A stretch of 64,000 bases of DNA from Nostoc indistinguendum CM1-VF10 (GTDB lineage Bacteria; Cyanobacteriota; Cyanobacteriia; Cyanobacteriales; Nostocaceae): positions 90,138 through 154,137 of the forward strand of contig JAHHHS010000008.1 of the NCBI GenBank assembly GCA_019359215.1, read 5' to 3'. Positions 7,831 to 16,871 of this stretch are shown in pieces. Numbering within the stretch: the stretch's first letter is position 1; every line of letters begins with the position of its first letter. The notes under the pieces were generated by a model. It made no database searches. It was not told the DNA's origin and saw only the letters and a program-made list of their open reading frames with translations. Made by a program: the position numbers and the translations under genes.

Positions 7831-9894
7831 ATGCTCTGTTGTGTGAATCCCGATTGCCAAAAACCCCTGAATCCTGATACAAACAACTATTGCCACAATT
7901 GTAGAGCGGAACTGATACCCCTGTTGGGAGGTCGCTATCGTCCTACTCAGGTATTGTCAGATGAGGGCGGATTTGGTAGAACCTATTTGGCCAAAGATGT
8001 ACACAAACTGAATGAATCCTGTGTTGTTAAGCAGTTCGCACCAAAACTTCAGGGAACTGGGCCACTAACGAAGGCCATTGAACTATTTAAACAAGAAGCG
8101 AGCCGACTGCAAGAACTCGGAGAACATCCGCAAATTCCAACTTTATTGGCTTATTTTGAACAAAAGAGCTATCTGTTTTTGGTGCAACAATTTATCGATG
8201 GGCATAACTTGCTTAAGGAATGGGAGACGCGAGGAAACTATAACGAAACAGAAATTCGCGAATTATTGCTAGATTTACTGCCCGTGCTGAGGTTTATCCA
8301 TGTACGGGGAGTGATTCATCGGGATATCAAACCACAAAATATTATTCGCCGTCAAAGTGATGGGCGATTAGTGCTAATTGATTTTGGAGCCTCCAAACAT
8401 CTGACGGCAACAGTGCAAACTAAAATGGGCACTGTTATTGGCTCACATGGTTACACTCCACTTGAACAGATGCAAGATGGAAAAGCTTACCCAGCAAGTG
8501 ATTTATTCAGCTTGGGGGCGACTTGTTTTCATCTACTGACTGGGGTTCGCCCATCTCAATTGTGGATTCAGCAGGGCTATAGTTGGGTTGCATCTTGGCG
8601 ACAATATTTGAGCAGTTCAGGTAAGAAGGGGGTTTCTGTGTCTATAGAGTTGGGTGAAGTTTTGGATAAGCTGTTGCAATTAGACATCCAAAAGCGTTAC
8701 CAATCTGCTGATGAAGCCATCACTGATTTGACATCTCGGCTATCACCATTGTCATCAGTGCCGCCAACTATACTTACCCCAACATTTACAACTACTTCAG
8801 CAAACACGGGCCCAGTCTCACCAAAACCAAATAACAACCTCAAAAGTCAGCTGCTCTTAGGTTCTAGCATTTTGGTATTGGGATTAGGGGGAGTTTGGTA
8901 TTTCCAGACTCGCACCCATACAATGAGTGAATATTCTCCAACTATTTCTTCCAAACCGACGCTTCAGCCCAAAAAAAGCGTTTCGGAAAATCCTTTTCAG
9001 CCCAAACCCCTTAACGGGCATTCCAGCGATGTGAATTCTGTAGCTTTCAGCCCTGATGGCACAACTCTTGGTAGTGCCAGTGATGATAAAACAATCAAGC
9101 TATGGAATCTAGCCAGTAGAGAAGAAATTCGCACCTTAGAGGGCCATTCCAATTGGATTTGGACTGTAGGCTTCACTCCTGATAGCAAAACCCTTGTCAG
9201 TGGTAGTGCGGACAAAACAATCAAAATGTGGAATGTGGAGACAGGAAAGTTAGTCCGTACCTTAGGGGGACATAGTGACGGAGTTACTTCGGTAGCTTTT
9301 GGTCCTGATGGCAAAATCCTTGCTAGTGGTAGTGCTAGTAAGGATATGAAAATCAAACTGTGGAATGTGGAGACAGGGAAGTTAATCCGCACCTTAGAGG
9401 GACATAATAATGGTATTGCATCTGTAGTTTTTAGTCCTGATGGCAAAACTCTTGCTAGTGGTAGCTGGGACAAGACAATTAAATTGTGGAATGTGGAGAC
9501 AGGAAAGTTAATCCGCACCTTAGAAAATGCTGGGCCAATTCTTTCAGTCGCTTTTGCTCCCGATGGACTTACCCTTGCCAGTGGCAGTGATGACAAGACA
9601 ATTAAACTGTGGAATCCGGTAATAGGAAACTTAATCCACACCTTAAAGGGACATAATGATAAGGTTAATTCCGTTGCCTTTTTGCGAAACGCAACTTCAA
9701 ATGGTGTCACCCTTGTCAGTGGTAGTAGTGACAAGAAAATTAAACTGTGGAATCCAGTTACAGGAAAGCAAATCCGCAATTTAGAGACGGGTTCTGGATA
9801 TATTTATGCGATCGCTATCAGCCCAGATGGAGAAACTATTGCCGGTGGTGGCAGTGGTGAGAACATTCTTAAGGTCTGGCAAACAATTCAATGA
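7831..9894 (+). CDS. Zinc-ribbon / Ser-Thr kinase / TM / seven-bladed WD40 protein (paralogue)
   Basis: 687 residues from ATG 7831; the TTG at 7813 is rejected because the M-x-C-C start matches the paralogue at 3678 exactly. The N-terminal cysteines fall at the same places (3, 4, 9, 21, 24), as do the catalytic residues (K67, HRDIKPQN D165, DFG D184). One transmembrane helix (LLLGSSILVLGLGGVWYF, about 340-360) leads to seven WD40 blades, several with the near-identical phrase WNVETGKLIRTL, showing recent blade duplication. It is a full-length active-looking kinase of the membrane-anchored WD40 group. It is followed by about 260 bases without a gene. The ligand of the propeller and the phosphorylated target are unknown. 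Confidence 0.9.
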   Translation: MLCCVNPDCQKPLNPDTNNYCHNCRAELIPLLGGRYRPTQVLSDEGGFGRTYLAKDVHKLNESCVVKQFAPKLQGTGPLTKAIELFKQEASRLQELGEHPQIPTLLAYFEQKSYLFLVQQFIDGHNLLKEWETRGNYNETEIRELLLDLLPVLRFIHVRGVIHRDIKPQNIIRRQSDGRLVLIDFGASKHLTATVQTKMGTVIGSHGYTPLEQMQDGKAYPASDLFSLGATCFHLLTGVRPSQLWIQQGYSWVASWRQYLSSSGKKGVSVSIELGEVLDKLLQLDIQKRYQSADEAITDLTSRLSPLSSVPPTILTPTFTTTSANTGPVSPKPNNNLKSQLLLGSSILVLGLGGVWYFQTRTHTMSEYSPTISSKPTLQPKKSVSENPFQPKPLNGHSSDVNSVAFSPDGTTLGSASDDKTIKLWNLASREEIRTLEGHSNWIWTVGFTPDSKTLVSGSADKTIKMWNVETGKLVRTLGGHSDGVTSVAFGPDGKILASGSASKDMKIKLWNVETGKLIRTLEGHNNGIASVVFSPDGKTLASGSWDKTIKLWNVETGKLIRTLENAGPILSVAFAPDGLTLASGSDDKTIKLWNPVIGNLIHTLKGHNDKVNSVAFLRNATSNGVTLVSGSSDKKIKLWNPVTGKQIRNLETGSGYIYAIAISPDGETIAGGGSGENILKVWQTIQ

Positions 9895-10158
9895 AAATCT
9901 GTCATGCTCGAAGACGTAATTTTGTATTTTAAAAAAATTCTACCTTCTAGAATCGAGCTTGTTTTAATGCGATCGCTGACTTCACTATTGGATAATTTGC
10001 CATGCCCGGTAAATAATCTATACCAAAATGCTTATTTACTCGATTACAAGTGCAACTTTAAGCGGATTTATATTTGCAGCTAAAGATTGATGCTGGCGCG
10101 GTTAAAACTTAATAAGCTTTAACTATTACTCGCAGCAATTCAATTGAGGAATGTGATC

Positions 10159-10458
10159 GTGAAACGCTTTAATGTCTCTAAAATTTTAGGAAGTACTGTT
10201 CTAGCTCTAAGTTTGGCTACCTTGCCTACAGTTCTACCTGCTTCTGCTCAGACAACAACGACCCCTGATGCTACTGTTACAGATACTACTACAGACGGCA
10301 CTACTACCGACAGAAATTATAGTGATGGCGATTGGGGTTTGTTGGGCTTGCTCGGTTTATTTGGTTTATTTGGTCGCAAGAGCCGTAAAGCCGATGATAA
10401 TGTAGCTTATCGTGATCCTAATGCGGTAGGCTCCTCTAGCTCCCGTTCTAACTATTAA
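10159..10458 (+). CDS. Small exported WGxxGxxG-type protein
   Basis: 99 residues from GTG 10159, chosen because GAGGA lies eight bases upstream; a TTG at 10144 and a GTG at 10153 are the alternatives. Residues 1-31 form a signal peptide ending in ASAQ. A Thr/Asp-rich spacer follows, then the hydrophobic run DWGLLGLLGLFGLFGRK, which has the WGxxGxxG pattern and is followed by basic residues. This pattern occurs in small exported proteins of cyanobacteria and other bacteria, where a sorting role has been suggested, but its function is not established. It has its own terminator. Confidence 0.7.
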   Translation: MKRFNVSKILGSTVLALSLATLPTVLPASAQTTTTPDATVTDTTTDGTTTDRNYSDGDWGLLGLLGLFGLFGRKSRKADDNVAYRDPNAVGSSSSRSNY

Positions 10459-10507
10459 TAATTAGTTGCGTTCTAATTTAGCGTAAGTCCTAAAGATAAT
10501 TATGGGT

Positions 10508-10533
10508 AAAGCCTGCATTAGCAGGCTTTATTT
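10508..10533 (+). terminator. Rho-independent terminator
   Basis: A nine-base stem (AAAGCCTGC with GCAGGCTTT) and an ATTA loop, followed by ATTTG, 50 bases after the WGxxGxxG gene. Confidence 0.85.
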
Positions 10534-10684
10534 GTGTGTTTATTCAAGCTCATCTCATCCCCTTTTAGGGAATGGGATTTCATGTTGACTGTTAACCGTC
10601 AACCGTCAACGGCGTCGGAGTGTCTTTCATCCCATCTTGAAAAACAGTGGGTTTTCCCGACGCCTTTTTATAAAGAATTGGTAA

Positions 10685-10735
10685 GAGGATGTCTGAAAAG
10701 TATCAAATATTTGTTGATCCCCCGTAACCTTCCTT
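10685..10735 (+). repeat. Repeat copy shared with 5746-5790
   Basis: Begins AGAGGATGTCTGAAAAG and continues GTATCAAATATTTGTTGATC. It matches the copy after the first WD40 kinase except at a few bases. A weaker copy begins near 3093 and a short one near 13795. Probably the end of a small non-autonomous mobile element. Confidence 0.75.
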
Positions 10736-10823
10736 AACGTACAAGTTTAGCAAAGCTAGTTGGTGGTCATCAGTTACATTAAAGTAAAGTAAATGTCTTT
10801 TGTATATATTTAATTGGTGGAAA

Positions 10824-11015
10824 ATGGAAGATTCAGTATTTGTTATATTTCTTGGGTTTGGATGTATTTGGATTTTAATGGGAGTTGTAGGTTGGATTGC
10901 GTTTTTAAAATCTGAGGGTGAAGAAATTAAGTTTGGGAAGTGGGGGCTTATAGTTGCGATCCCAATCCTCATACCAATAATTGTTGCTCTGATTATTGGT
11001 ATATTTTATCACTAA
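10824..11015 (+). CDS. Small two-helix membrane protein, unknown function
   Basis: 63 residues from an ATG with GGTGG five bases upstream. Two hydrophobic helices (about 5-25 and 38-60) are separated by the charged stretch KSEGEEIKFGK. I do not recognise the family. Its stop codon interlocks with the stop of the convergent ClC gene: TAA at 11013-11015 and, on the other strand, TAG at 11012-11014. Confidence 0.5.
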   Translation: MEDSVFVIFLGFGCIWILMGVVGWIAFLKSEGEEIKFGKWGLIVAIPILIPIIVALIIGIFYH

Positions 11016-13636
11016 TTCTTAATTGCACCCCTAACCAAAATTACTGTACTTTCTACACCAGAGGCGATTGCTTCTGGAATATTACCTTGAATCGCTTGCT
11101 GCAACAATCCTTCGCGCGATGCTCCCAAAACTACAACATCGTAGCCTTCGGTTTGCACTAGCTTAATCACACCTTCAGCCACTGAATCTGCTTGGACTGG
11201 GAGAGCAACTACAGTACTGGATAATTTGCGCCGCCGCATCAGATGGCGGATGGCTTGTTCTGAAATTGACATATCTGGCTTGAGTTCGGATGGCTTAAAC
11301 ACCTGTGTCAGGCGAATTTGCGGATCATTCCCCAATGTAATTAAAGCTGGTAGCAATTTAATCGCCAACGGGGAATTGGGCCCACCAGCCATTGGGACTA
11401 GCCATCGGTTGAAGAGGGGGCTGGGGGCTGGGGATTGGGGAGTTTTGCCTAATTTTACTAATACTACTTCGCAGGTGGCTTGGCGAATTACGGTGTCTAC
11501 AACGTTACCAAAAATCCGACCGGGGGTAGATGTGTTACCTTTCCATCCCATTAAAATTAGGTCGATGTGTTGTTCGTTGATTGTCTCCAAAACTGCCTGC
11601 GCTACATCGTGGGTAACTCGTATCTGCGTGTGTAAGGGAATTTTCCACTTTTTTGCTAAGACTTCCGCCTGTCGTAACAAGCGGCGACTTTTTGCCGTCC
11701 TTACCTGTGTTTCTGATGGGGAACTGTGGCGGGGTATCAGCATCACTTGCACGCAATCTATTTCATAATGGCGATCGCGGGCAATAGCTGCTGCCATTTG
11801 TAATAAAATACCTGCTGTTTCTGGATTAGCTACTGGCACTAATAATCTACCACTGCCGGTACTGGGCGATCGCGTTTGGTAAACTATATAAGAAGGTTCT
11901 GGCCGCAGTTTAAGAGTCCGGTTATCAGCATTGAGATGATTTGCTTCCGCCCGAATAATATCTGCACGAGTAATAATTCCAATCAGTTTCCGTCCATCCA
12001 TTACAGGTAAGCGACTGATTTGATAGCGATCGAGTAAATACAGCACATTGCTTAAGGTGTGGATTGGTGTTACTGTCATTGGGACAGGGGTCATTATTTC
12101 TTTTAAGAAAATATCGGCTAGGTTGCGTTCGCGGAGCGTGTGCTTTGCACTCTCGCGTATTTTCAGCAAATCTGTTTGCGTCACAATCCCTACTAACTTG
12201 CTATCTTCCACCACAGGGAAACCGCGATGATGGGAACGAGCAAAGGACTGCATTGCTTCTTCCAAGCTCATCTCTGCATCCAGAGTTTCTACCCGTTCTT
12301 GCATCACATCTTTTGCGGTTAACTTAGTTAACGCTCCTTCCATAGGAGCTTCTTTGGTGAGAGTGATGCCTTTTAATTCCAAAAGTTTCTCATAAAGCGA
12401 ACCAGGTACTACCTTATCTGCAACTAAGTAAGCAGCTACAGAAACAATCATTAAAGGTAGCACCAGATTAAAATCTGTAGTCATTTCAAACACAATCACA
12501 ATTGCTGTGATTGGCACTTTGGAAACGGCGCTAAAAAATCCCCCCATACCCGCTAGCGCGTAAGTAGTAGGAGAACCTGCTCCGGTGATGTGTAACTCAG
12601 ATACACCGATGATGTGCCCTAAACAAGAACCCAAAATCAGACTGGGAGCGAATAATCCCCCTGGCGCTCCTGAACCAAATGCTATGAGTGTGAGGATGAA
12701 CTGGGCTGCAAAGGCGATCGCTGCTACGGTAGGATGGGAACCTCCAGTAATTAAGGACTCCCGTAATCCCGTATTATCACGAAAGGATGCGGGGAGCATG
12801 GACACGACAACACCAGAGAGAAATCCAGCCAAAGCTACCCGCAACGGTAAGCTGATATGTAATTTTCTATAAAATTTAATACTAAATATTAAGCCGCGAT
12901 TAAACAATGCACCCAACAACCCTGCCAAAATACCCAAAAGCACGAAAAAGGGAATTTCTGGAATGGAGAATTGGCTGGAAGATTGCGTCAATTGCAGGTT
13001 AAGGTCAAGAGAGCCACCACCTAAAAGTCGGGATATCACCCCACCAATAAAAGAGGCGATAATCGCAGTTCCCAAAGTCAGCCCTGATAAATCCTGGAGT
13101 AATTCTTCAACGATAAACAATACACCTGCGATCGGGGCATTGAAAGCAGCTGCTAAACCCGCACCCGCACCTGCTGCAATCATTTGCCGCCGATGATCTG
13201 GGGAAGTAGGAACCCAACGACTCATGCCTGCTGCCAAACCTGCCCCTACATGAACCGTGGGGCCTTGTCGTCCCAGAGTCATGCCCGAACCGATGGCAAT
13301 GATGGCACTGAGTAACTTTATACCTGCCACACGCCAGGATAATTTCATCGGCACATTAGCTAGAGTTGCTTTGACTTGCGGAATACCGCTACCATAAGCC
13401 TCTGGTGCCAATCTATCCACCAACCATCCAGCCACAAACCCCAGTACAAGACCAATTGCTGGTAGCGCCAGCCATGCCGGTAAAAGGTGGGTACTATGGA
13501 CTCGCCATGTTCCCAGCCATCCCGATCCTACTTTCAGAAACACCGCAGATAGAGCAGCAACCAGACCGATGATACAAGCTTCGGCGATCGCTAAACCTCT
13601 TCTGGGTTGCCACCAAGTGCGAAAGCGCTGATTCAT
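11012..13636 (-). CDS. ClC-type chloride channel/transporter with CBS and USP domains
   Basis: 874 residues. The ClC core (about 1-425) shows the chloride-path motifs GSGIPQ (82-87), GRQGPTVHVG (122-131) and GGLFAPSLILG. Two CBS domains follow (about 440-570), which in this family bind nucleotides, then two universal-stress-protein-like domains (about 590-870; phrases LLVPVANPET, DLILMGWKG and YDVVVLGASREG). It would move chloride across the membrane under cytoplasmic control. Odd points: the gating glutamate of the usual GREGP is Gln124, and the CBS linker contains a stretch (RESAKHTLRERN) of a composition typical of dispersed-repeat insertions. The paired acidic residues E177-E178 are kept. 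Confidence 0.93.
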   Translation of the reverse strand: MNQRFRTWWQPRRGLAIAEACIIGLVAALSAVFLKVGSGWLGTWRVHSTHLLPAWLALPAIGLVLGFVAGWLVDRLAPEAYGSGIPQVKATLANVPMKLSWRVAGIKLLSAIIAIGSGMTLGRQGPTVHVGAGLAAGMSRWVPTSPDHRRQMIAAGAGAGLAAAFNAPIAGVLFIVEELLQDLSGLTLGTAIIASFIGGVISRLLGGGSLDLNLQLTQSSSQFSIPEIPFFVLLGILAGLLGALFNRGLIFSIKFYRKLHISLPLRVALAGFLSGVVVSMLPASFRDNTGLRESLITGGSHPTVAAIAFAAQFILTLIAFGSGAPGGLFAPSLILGSCLGHIIGVSELHITGAGSPTTYALAGMGGFFSAVSKVPITAIVIVFEMTTDFNLVLPLMIVSVAAYLVADKVVPGSLYEKLLELKGITLTKEAPMEGALTKLTAKDVMQERVETLDAEMSLEEAMQSFARSHHRGFPVVEDSKLVGIVTQTDLLKIRESAKHTLRERNLADIFLKEIMTPVPMTVTPIHTLSNVLYLLDRYQISRLPVMDGRKLIGIITRADIIRAEANHLNADNRTLKLRPEPSYIVYQTRSPSTGSGRLLVPVANPETAGILLQMAAAIARDRHYEIDCVQVMLIPRHSSPSETQVRTAKSRRLLRQAEVLAKKWKIPLHTQIRVTHDVAQAVLETINEQHIDLILMGWKGNTSTPGRIFGNVVDTVIRQATCEVVLVKLGKTPQSPAPSPLFNRWLVPMAGGPNSPLAIKLLPALITLGNDPQIRLTQVFKPSELKPDMSISEQAIRHLMRRRKLSSTVVALPVQADSVAEGVIKLVQTEGYDVVVLGASREGLLQQAIQGNIPEAIASGVESTVILVRGAIKN

Positions 13637-13673
13637 AGCAGTTTTGGATTTTAGATTTTGGACTTTCCTGCGG

Positions 13674-13735
13674 AACGCTATGCGTACCTTGCTTCCACGT
13701 TTACGGAGCGTCTCGTAGAGAAGTGGTACGGCTTT
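13674..13735. repeat. Dispersed intergenic repeat mosaic
   Basis: Contains CTTGCTTCCACG and GGAGCGTCTCGTAGAGAAG, which have relatives at 16478-16525 and 17680-17775. It lies in the 278-base gap upstream of the ClC gene; the rest of that gap is AT-rich and holds no gene. A short AGAGGATG repeat copy starts near 13795. Confidence 0.6.
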
Positions 13736-13914
13736 GCTCAGTCGAACGATTTTGGATTACAAGTCTGTACCAAAAAGCTGTTCGGTGGAATCTCAGAGGA
13801 TGCTTGAAAATCCGTCAAAATATAGTATAATATAATACTACATATTTTCTGTACTCAATTACGAATTAGGTAGCTTGCTTCTCGCAAGGGGCGAGTATTA
13901 GCATTACGAATTAT

Positions 13915-15228
13915 TTAATTGCTTCTCCCCGTGGTAGATAGCCCTTCTACTATCAGAGATGGAGTATAACAAGAACCATTCCAATCAGCATCATTACCTA
14001 GTGTAACCAATTGCTTGAGAGCTGTGTAGACATTACCTGCAACCATCGTATCCTTAACGCGCCCAATTACGTGGCCATTTTGGACGCGATAGCCTAAATC
14101 AACGTTGATTGAAAAATCTCCTGAAATACTGCCGCCACCACCCAGCATTTGATCCACAATTAAGCCATCACCCAGTTCTTGAATTAAATCTGGTAGTGAT
14201 GCTGAACCTGGCTGGATCAGAAAATTAAATAAACCAGGGGTGGGATAGCTACCTAAACCAGGACGAAAACCATTTCCAGTAGTGCCAGTACCTAGTTGGC
14301 GGCCGGTGGTGCGATCACCATAAAAATGCTGTAAAGTCCCGTTTTGGATAAATACTAAAGATTTGGTGGGAGTGCCTTCATCATCAAAAGGACAACTGTA
14401 AGGGCCGGCTTCTGGGTCTTGGTAGAGGGTGAGACTGGGTGCTATTACTGGGTTACCCAGGCGTTCTCCCCAAGGGGAAGCTACTTCTAAAACTCGCTTG
14501 CCATTCAAAGCTTCTTGCACAGTGCCCCAAAGCATATCAGCTGCTTTAGAAGTGAACAAAACCGGGACACGACCATTAGGAGATGAGACATTTTCTTTGG
14601 CCCAAATTAACCGTTGTAAAATTTGGTTAGCTAATATTTGAGGGTGGAGTTCGCCCCGCTTGGTTTGACCATCGGAAACACTTAAAAAATCATCACCGCG
14701 CACCCATTCGGCTGATATATAGCAGTTGAGAGTAGTATCGGTGTAGTAAGAATCTAAACCTTTAGTATTGACTATTCTGGTAGTTTCAACATCACATTCC
14801 CAGTCACCATTGCAAACAACATCGGGATAGGCATCGCGGATGAGTGCGATCGCTTCTTTGCCCCAGTCTACCAAAATCTCTATCGGCACACTTTCCCCTA
14901 AATCTGGGTAGGAGGGCTGAAAGTTACAGCTTAATTCTACTGCTTCTGGTTGATTTAGTTGACTTAGTGCTAGAGCTTTTTCCACCATCACTTTGGCTAG
15001 GACAGAACCGTAAGCCACCGTGAGTCCCGGACGCCCGTTTCGCCAAAGCCGTAGTGCTGTACCTTCAGATTGGTTAGTTTCTAGCTGTTTGAGTCGGTTT
15101 GCCTCAAAAAACACTGGACGAGAAAGCGATCGCGACTGATAAACCTCAGCAGCTTCTGCTCCAGATTTTATAGCTAGTTCCAGCAACTGTTCGGCTAGTG
15201 TATCTTGTGACAAATTTTCAGAACCCAT
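13915..15228 (-). CDS. TldD/PmbA family protein
   Basis: 437 residues from ATG 15228. The frame continues upstream to 15390, but those residues are unlike the family and an AAGGA precedes this ATG. The N-terminal half has the typical AEVYQSRS...EGTALRLWRNGRPG pattern and the C-terminal half GDGLIVDQMLGGGGS and VKDTMVAGNVYTAL. No HExxxH zinc motif is visible, so it fits the PmbA (TldE) partner rather than the catalytic TldD subunit. TldD/PmbA pairs degrade unfolded peptides or mature microcins. No TldD gene is adjacent. Confidence 0.85.
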   Translation of the reverse strand: MGSENLSQDTLAEQLLELAIKSGAEAAEVYQSRSLSRPVFFEANRLKQLETNQSEGTALRLWRNGRPGLTVAYGSVLAKVMVEKALALSQLNQPEAVELSCNFQPSYPDLGESVPIEILVDWGKEAIALIRDAYPDVVCNGDWECDVETTRIVNTKGLDSYYTDTTLNCYISAEWVRGDDFLSVSDGQTKRGELHPQILANQILQRLIWAKENVSSPNGRVPVLFTSKAADMLWGTVQEALNGKRVLEVASPWGERLGNPVIAPSLTLYQDPEAGPYSCPFDDEGTPTKSLVFIQNGTLQHFYGDRTTGRQLGTGTTGNGFRPGLGSYPTPGLFNFLIQPGSASLPDLIQELGDGLIVDQMLGGGGSISGDFSINVDLGYRVQNGHVIGRVKDTMVAGNVYTALKQLVTLGNDADWNGSCYTPSLIVEGLSTTGRSN

Positions 15229-15440
15229 GATCCTTAGTGAATTGTGGATTTTGAACCGCATATCAACGCACGTTGAAGAAAGTGCGATCGCTAAAAGCCG
15301 ACGATCAGACTTTCTGCTGATGAACGCAGATAACCATCCAAAAATCATCAGCGTTTCCTTACAGTTACCATTTGAAACGTAAATCAACACTGATGGACGC
15401 AGTTAATTATCCCAAATCATTGTCATGTCTCAACGGATCT

Positions 15441-15461
15441 AGTCATTAGTCATTAGTCATT
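15441..15461. repeat. Heptamer repeat (AGTCATT)x3
   Basis: Three perfect copies of AGTCATT between two minus-strand genes. Related runs occur near 24394-24410, 28355-28387 and 29221-29252, all intergenic, matching the short tandemly repeated heptamers known from heterocystous cyanobacteria. Confidence 0.8.
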
Positions 15462-15526
15462 GGGCATGGTTATTCTCCTTATCCCCTAGTCCCCCTGCCC
15501 CCTTGTCCCACTTCCACTCCCCATTT

Positions 15527-16387
15527 TCAAAGATTAACCTCTTGCAACAGCCAAAAACCAGCAAAAGATTGTGCTTCGGGATCAGACTGTACACCGATAA
15601 AATGCACGCCGTTAGCTTTTTGCTTGGCTTCTTCAAAAGCTTTGGCTTCTGCTAAGACTTGAGGTTTTTTGATATTTGCCACAATCCAACTTTCAGTTAC
15701 ACCAGTTTCTAAAAGCAATCTCGCCTCTTCGCTGGTATCAAATCTTAAGAAAGCCAACTCCAAACCAGACATCCAGGCTGCTAAGGGCAATGCTCTAGGT
15801 GAGAAAATCAAAATCCCAGGAATACGGGCTTCAGGTGAAACTTTCGCCAACTCTAAGGGGAAAGCTTCACCAAAGTCAATTTCCCACTCTGGCATCTCAG
15901 CAAAATCCGCAGCATCTAAAGTAACAAATTTCCACTGCTGTCCTTCCAAAGCATCTGGTAAACGTTGCGGTAAAGGTTTCTCCAAGCGGACTGAGGGATT
16001 AGTCCCCCCTTGATACCCTGCTTCTTGAGGATACACTTCCTCCATACGTTGTTCTAACCATTGGTTGAGAAGCAAAGTGCGGCGGCTAGGCTGGGCGGGA
16101 ATTCCCAAGTCTTGGCAAGCTTTAGTAATCATATTGTTCATTTGGCGACGGAAAAAGCGGATTTTAATTGGTGCTTTTCCAGCTTGATTAATAGCCTCCT
16201 GCAACGCTGTCCGTAACCAAACCGAATTTACCTGGGTACTAGAACAATATTGAGCATAGCGAAACAAAGAATCTACTTTTGTGCTTATATCTAAGGGGCT
16301 TTCGCAGACTAAGACTTCCCAAATTTTTTTCTGATTATCGTCCAAAATCGGACGGGAGTAAAAATCGATTTCCCAAATACTGCCCAT
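15527..16387 (-). CDS. Tab2/Atab2 family RNA-binding protein
   Basis: 286 residues beginning MGSIWEIDFYSRPILD, the usual start of this family, with the conserved KIRFFRRQMNNMITKAC block near 75-95 and the C-terminal GFWLLQEVNL. Tab2 in Chlamydomonas and its plant homologue are needed for translation of the photosystem I psaB message and for photosystem assembly. The cyanobacterial protein is assumed to have a related RNA-binding role. It stands alone on the minus strand, 299 bases from the TldD/PmbA gene. Confidence 0.85.
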   Translation of the reverse strand: MGSIWEIDFYSRPILDDNQKKIWEVLVCESPLDISTKVDSLFRYAQYCSSTQVNSVWLRTALQEAINQAGKAPIKIRFFRRQMNNMITKACQDLGIPAQPSRRTLLLNQWLEQRMEEVYPQEAGYQGGTNPSVRLEKPLPQRLPDALEGQQWKFVTLDAADFAEMPEWEIDFGEAFPLELAKVSPEARIPGILIFSPRALPLAAWMSGLELAFLRFDTSEEARLLLETGVTESWIVANIKKPQVLAEAKAFEEAKQKANGVHFIGVQSDPEAQSFAGFWLLQEVNL

Positions 16388-16871
16388 GTTTTGCGGTAAA
16401 AATCTGGCTGTTATGTTTTCCTGATATTTTGATCATACGAGTGTTGGGGCAGCATTGGACATTGAGAAGTGAACGAGCGTACTCCTACGGTGAAGCAAGT
16501 TACGCGTAGCCTCTCTACGAGAAGTATTGGGCATTGAGATATAGCGGTTCCCATTCAAATGCGGTACAACATTATATTCCAAGGTGTAGGGAACATGCCG
16601 TGCCCCTACGGGTGTATTCACGTAAACGAGAACTACTATAAATGAGTCTTTAAGTTGGATGAACGGAATTCTGAGGTGAGCAAAATGGTGGCTGAATTTT
16701 CCTGAAGGTTTGTGGAAGTTTGTTATCTAGTACACCACAGCGTAAATAGAGCAACCATTTAAAATCTTTAAAGAGCTGATTCCATAACACTTTTGACTTT
16801 TGAACGCCAGTTGCTTCAAGTCGGCAGAGCCGCCCAACGCACTGGCTCCTTTTGACTTCCGCCTTGCGGTA
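16388..16871. other. Intergenic region with dispersed repeats and IS end
   Basis: No convincing gene. Bases 16478-16525 carry a repeat mosaic (CTACGGTGAAGCAAG, CTCTCTACGAGAAG). Bases 16727-16750 read CTAGTACACCACAGCGTAAAT, resembling the transposon end at 63874. The rest looks degenerate. Confidence 0.6.

Noticed and set aside
8997..9779. 260-codon minus-strand frame inside the second WD40 kinase
   Set aside because: It is the antisense image of the WD40 repeats; repeated DNA gives a repeated antisense frame. Similar frames oppose the first kinase.
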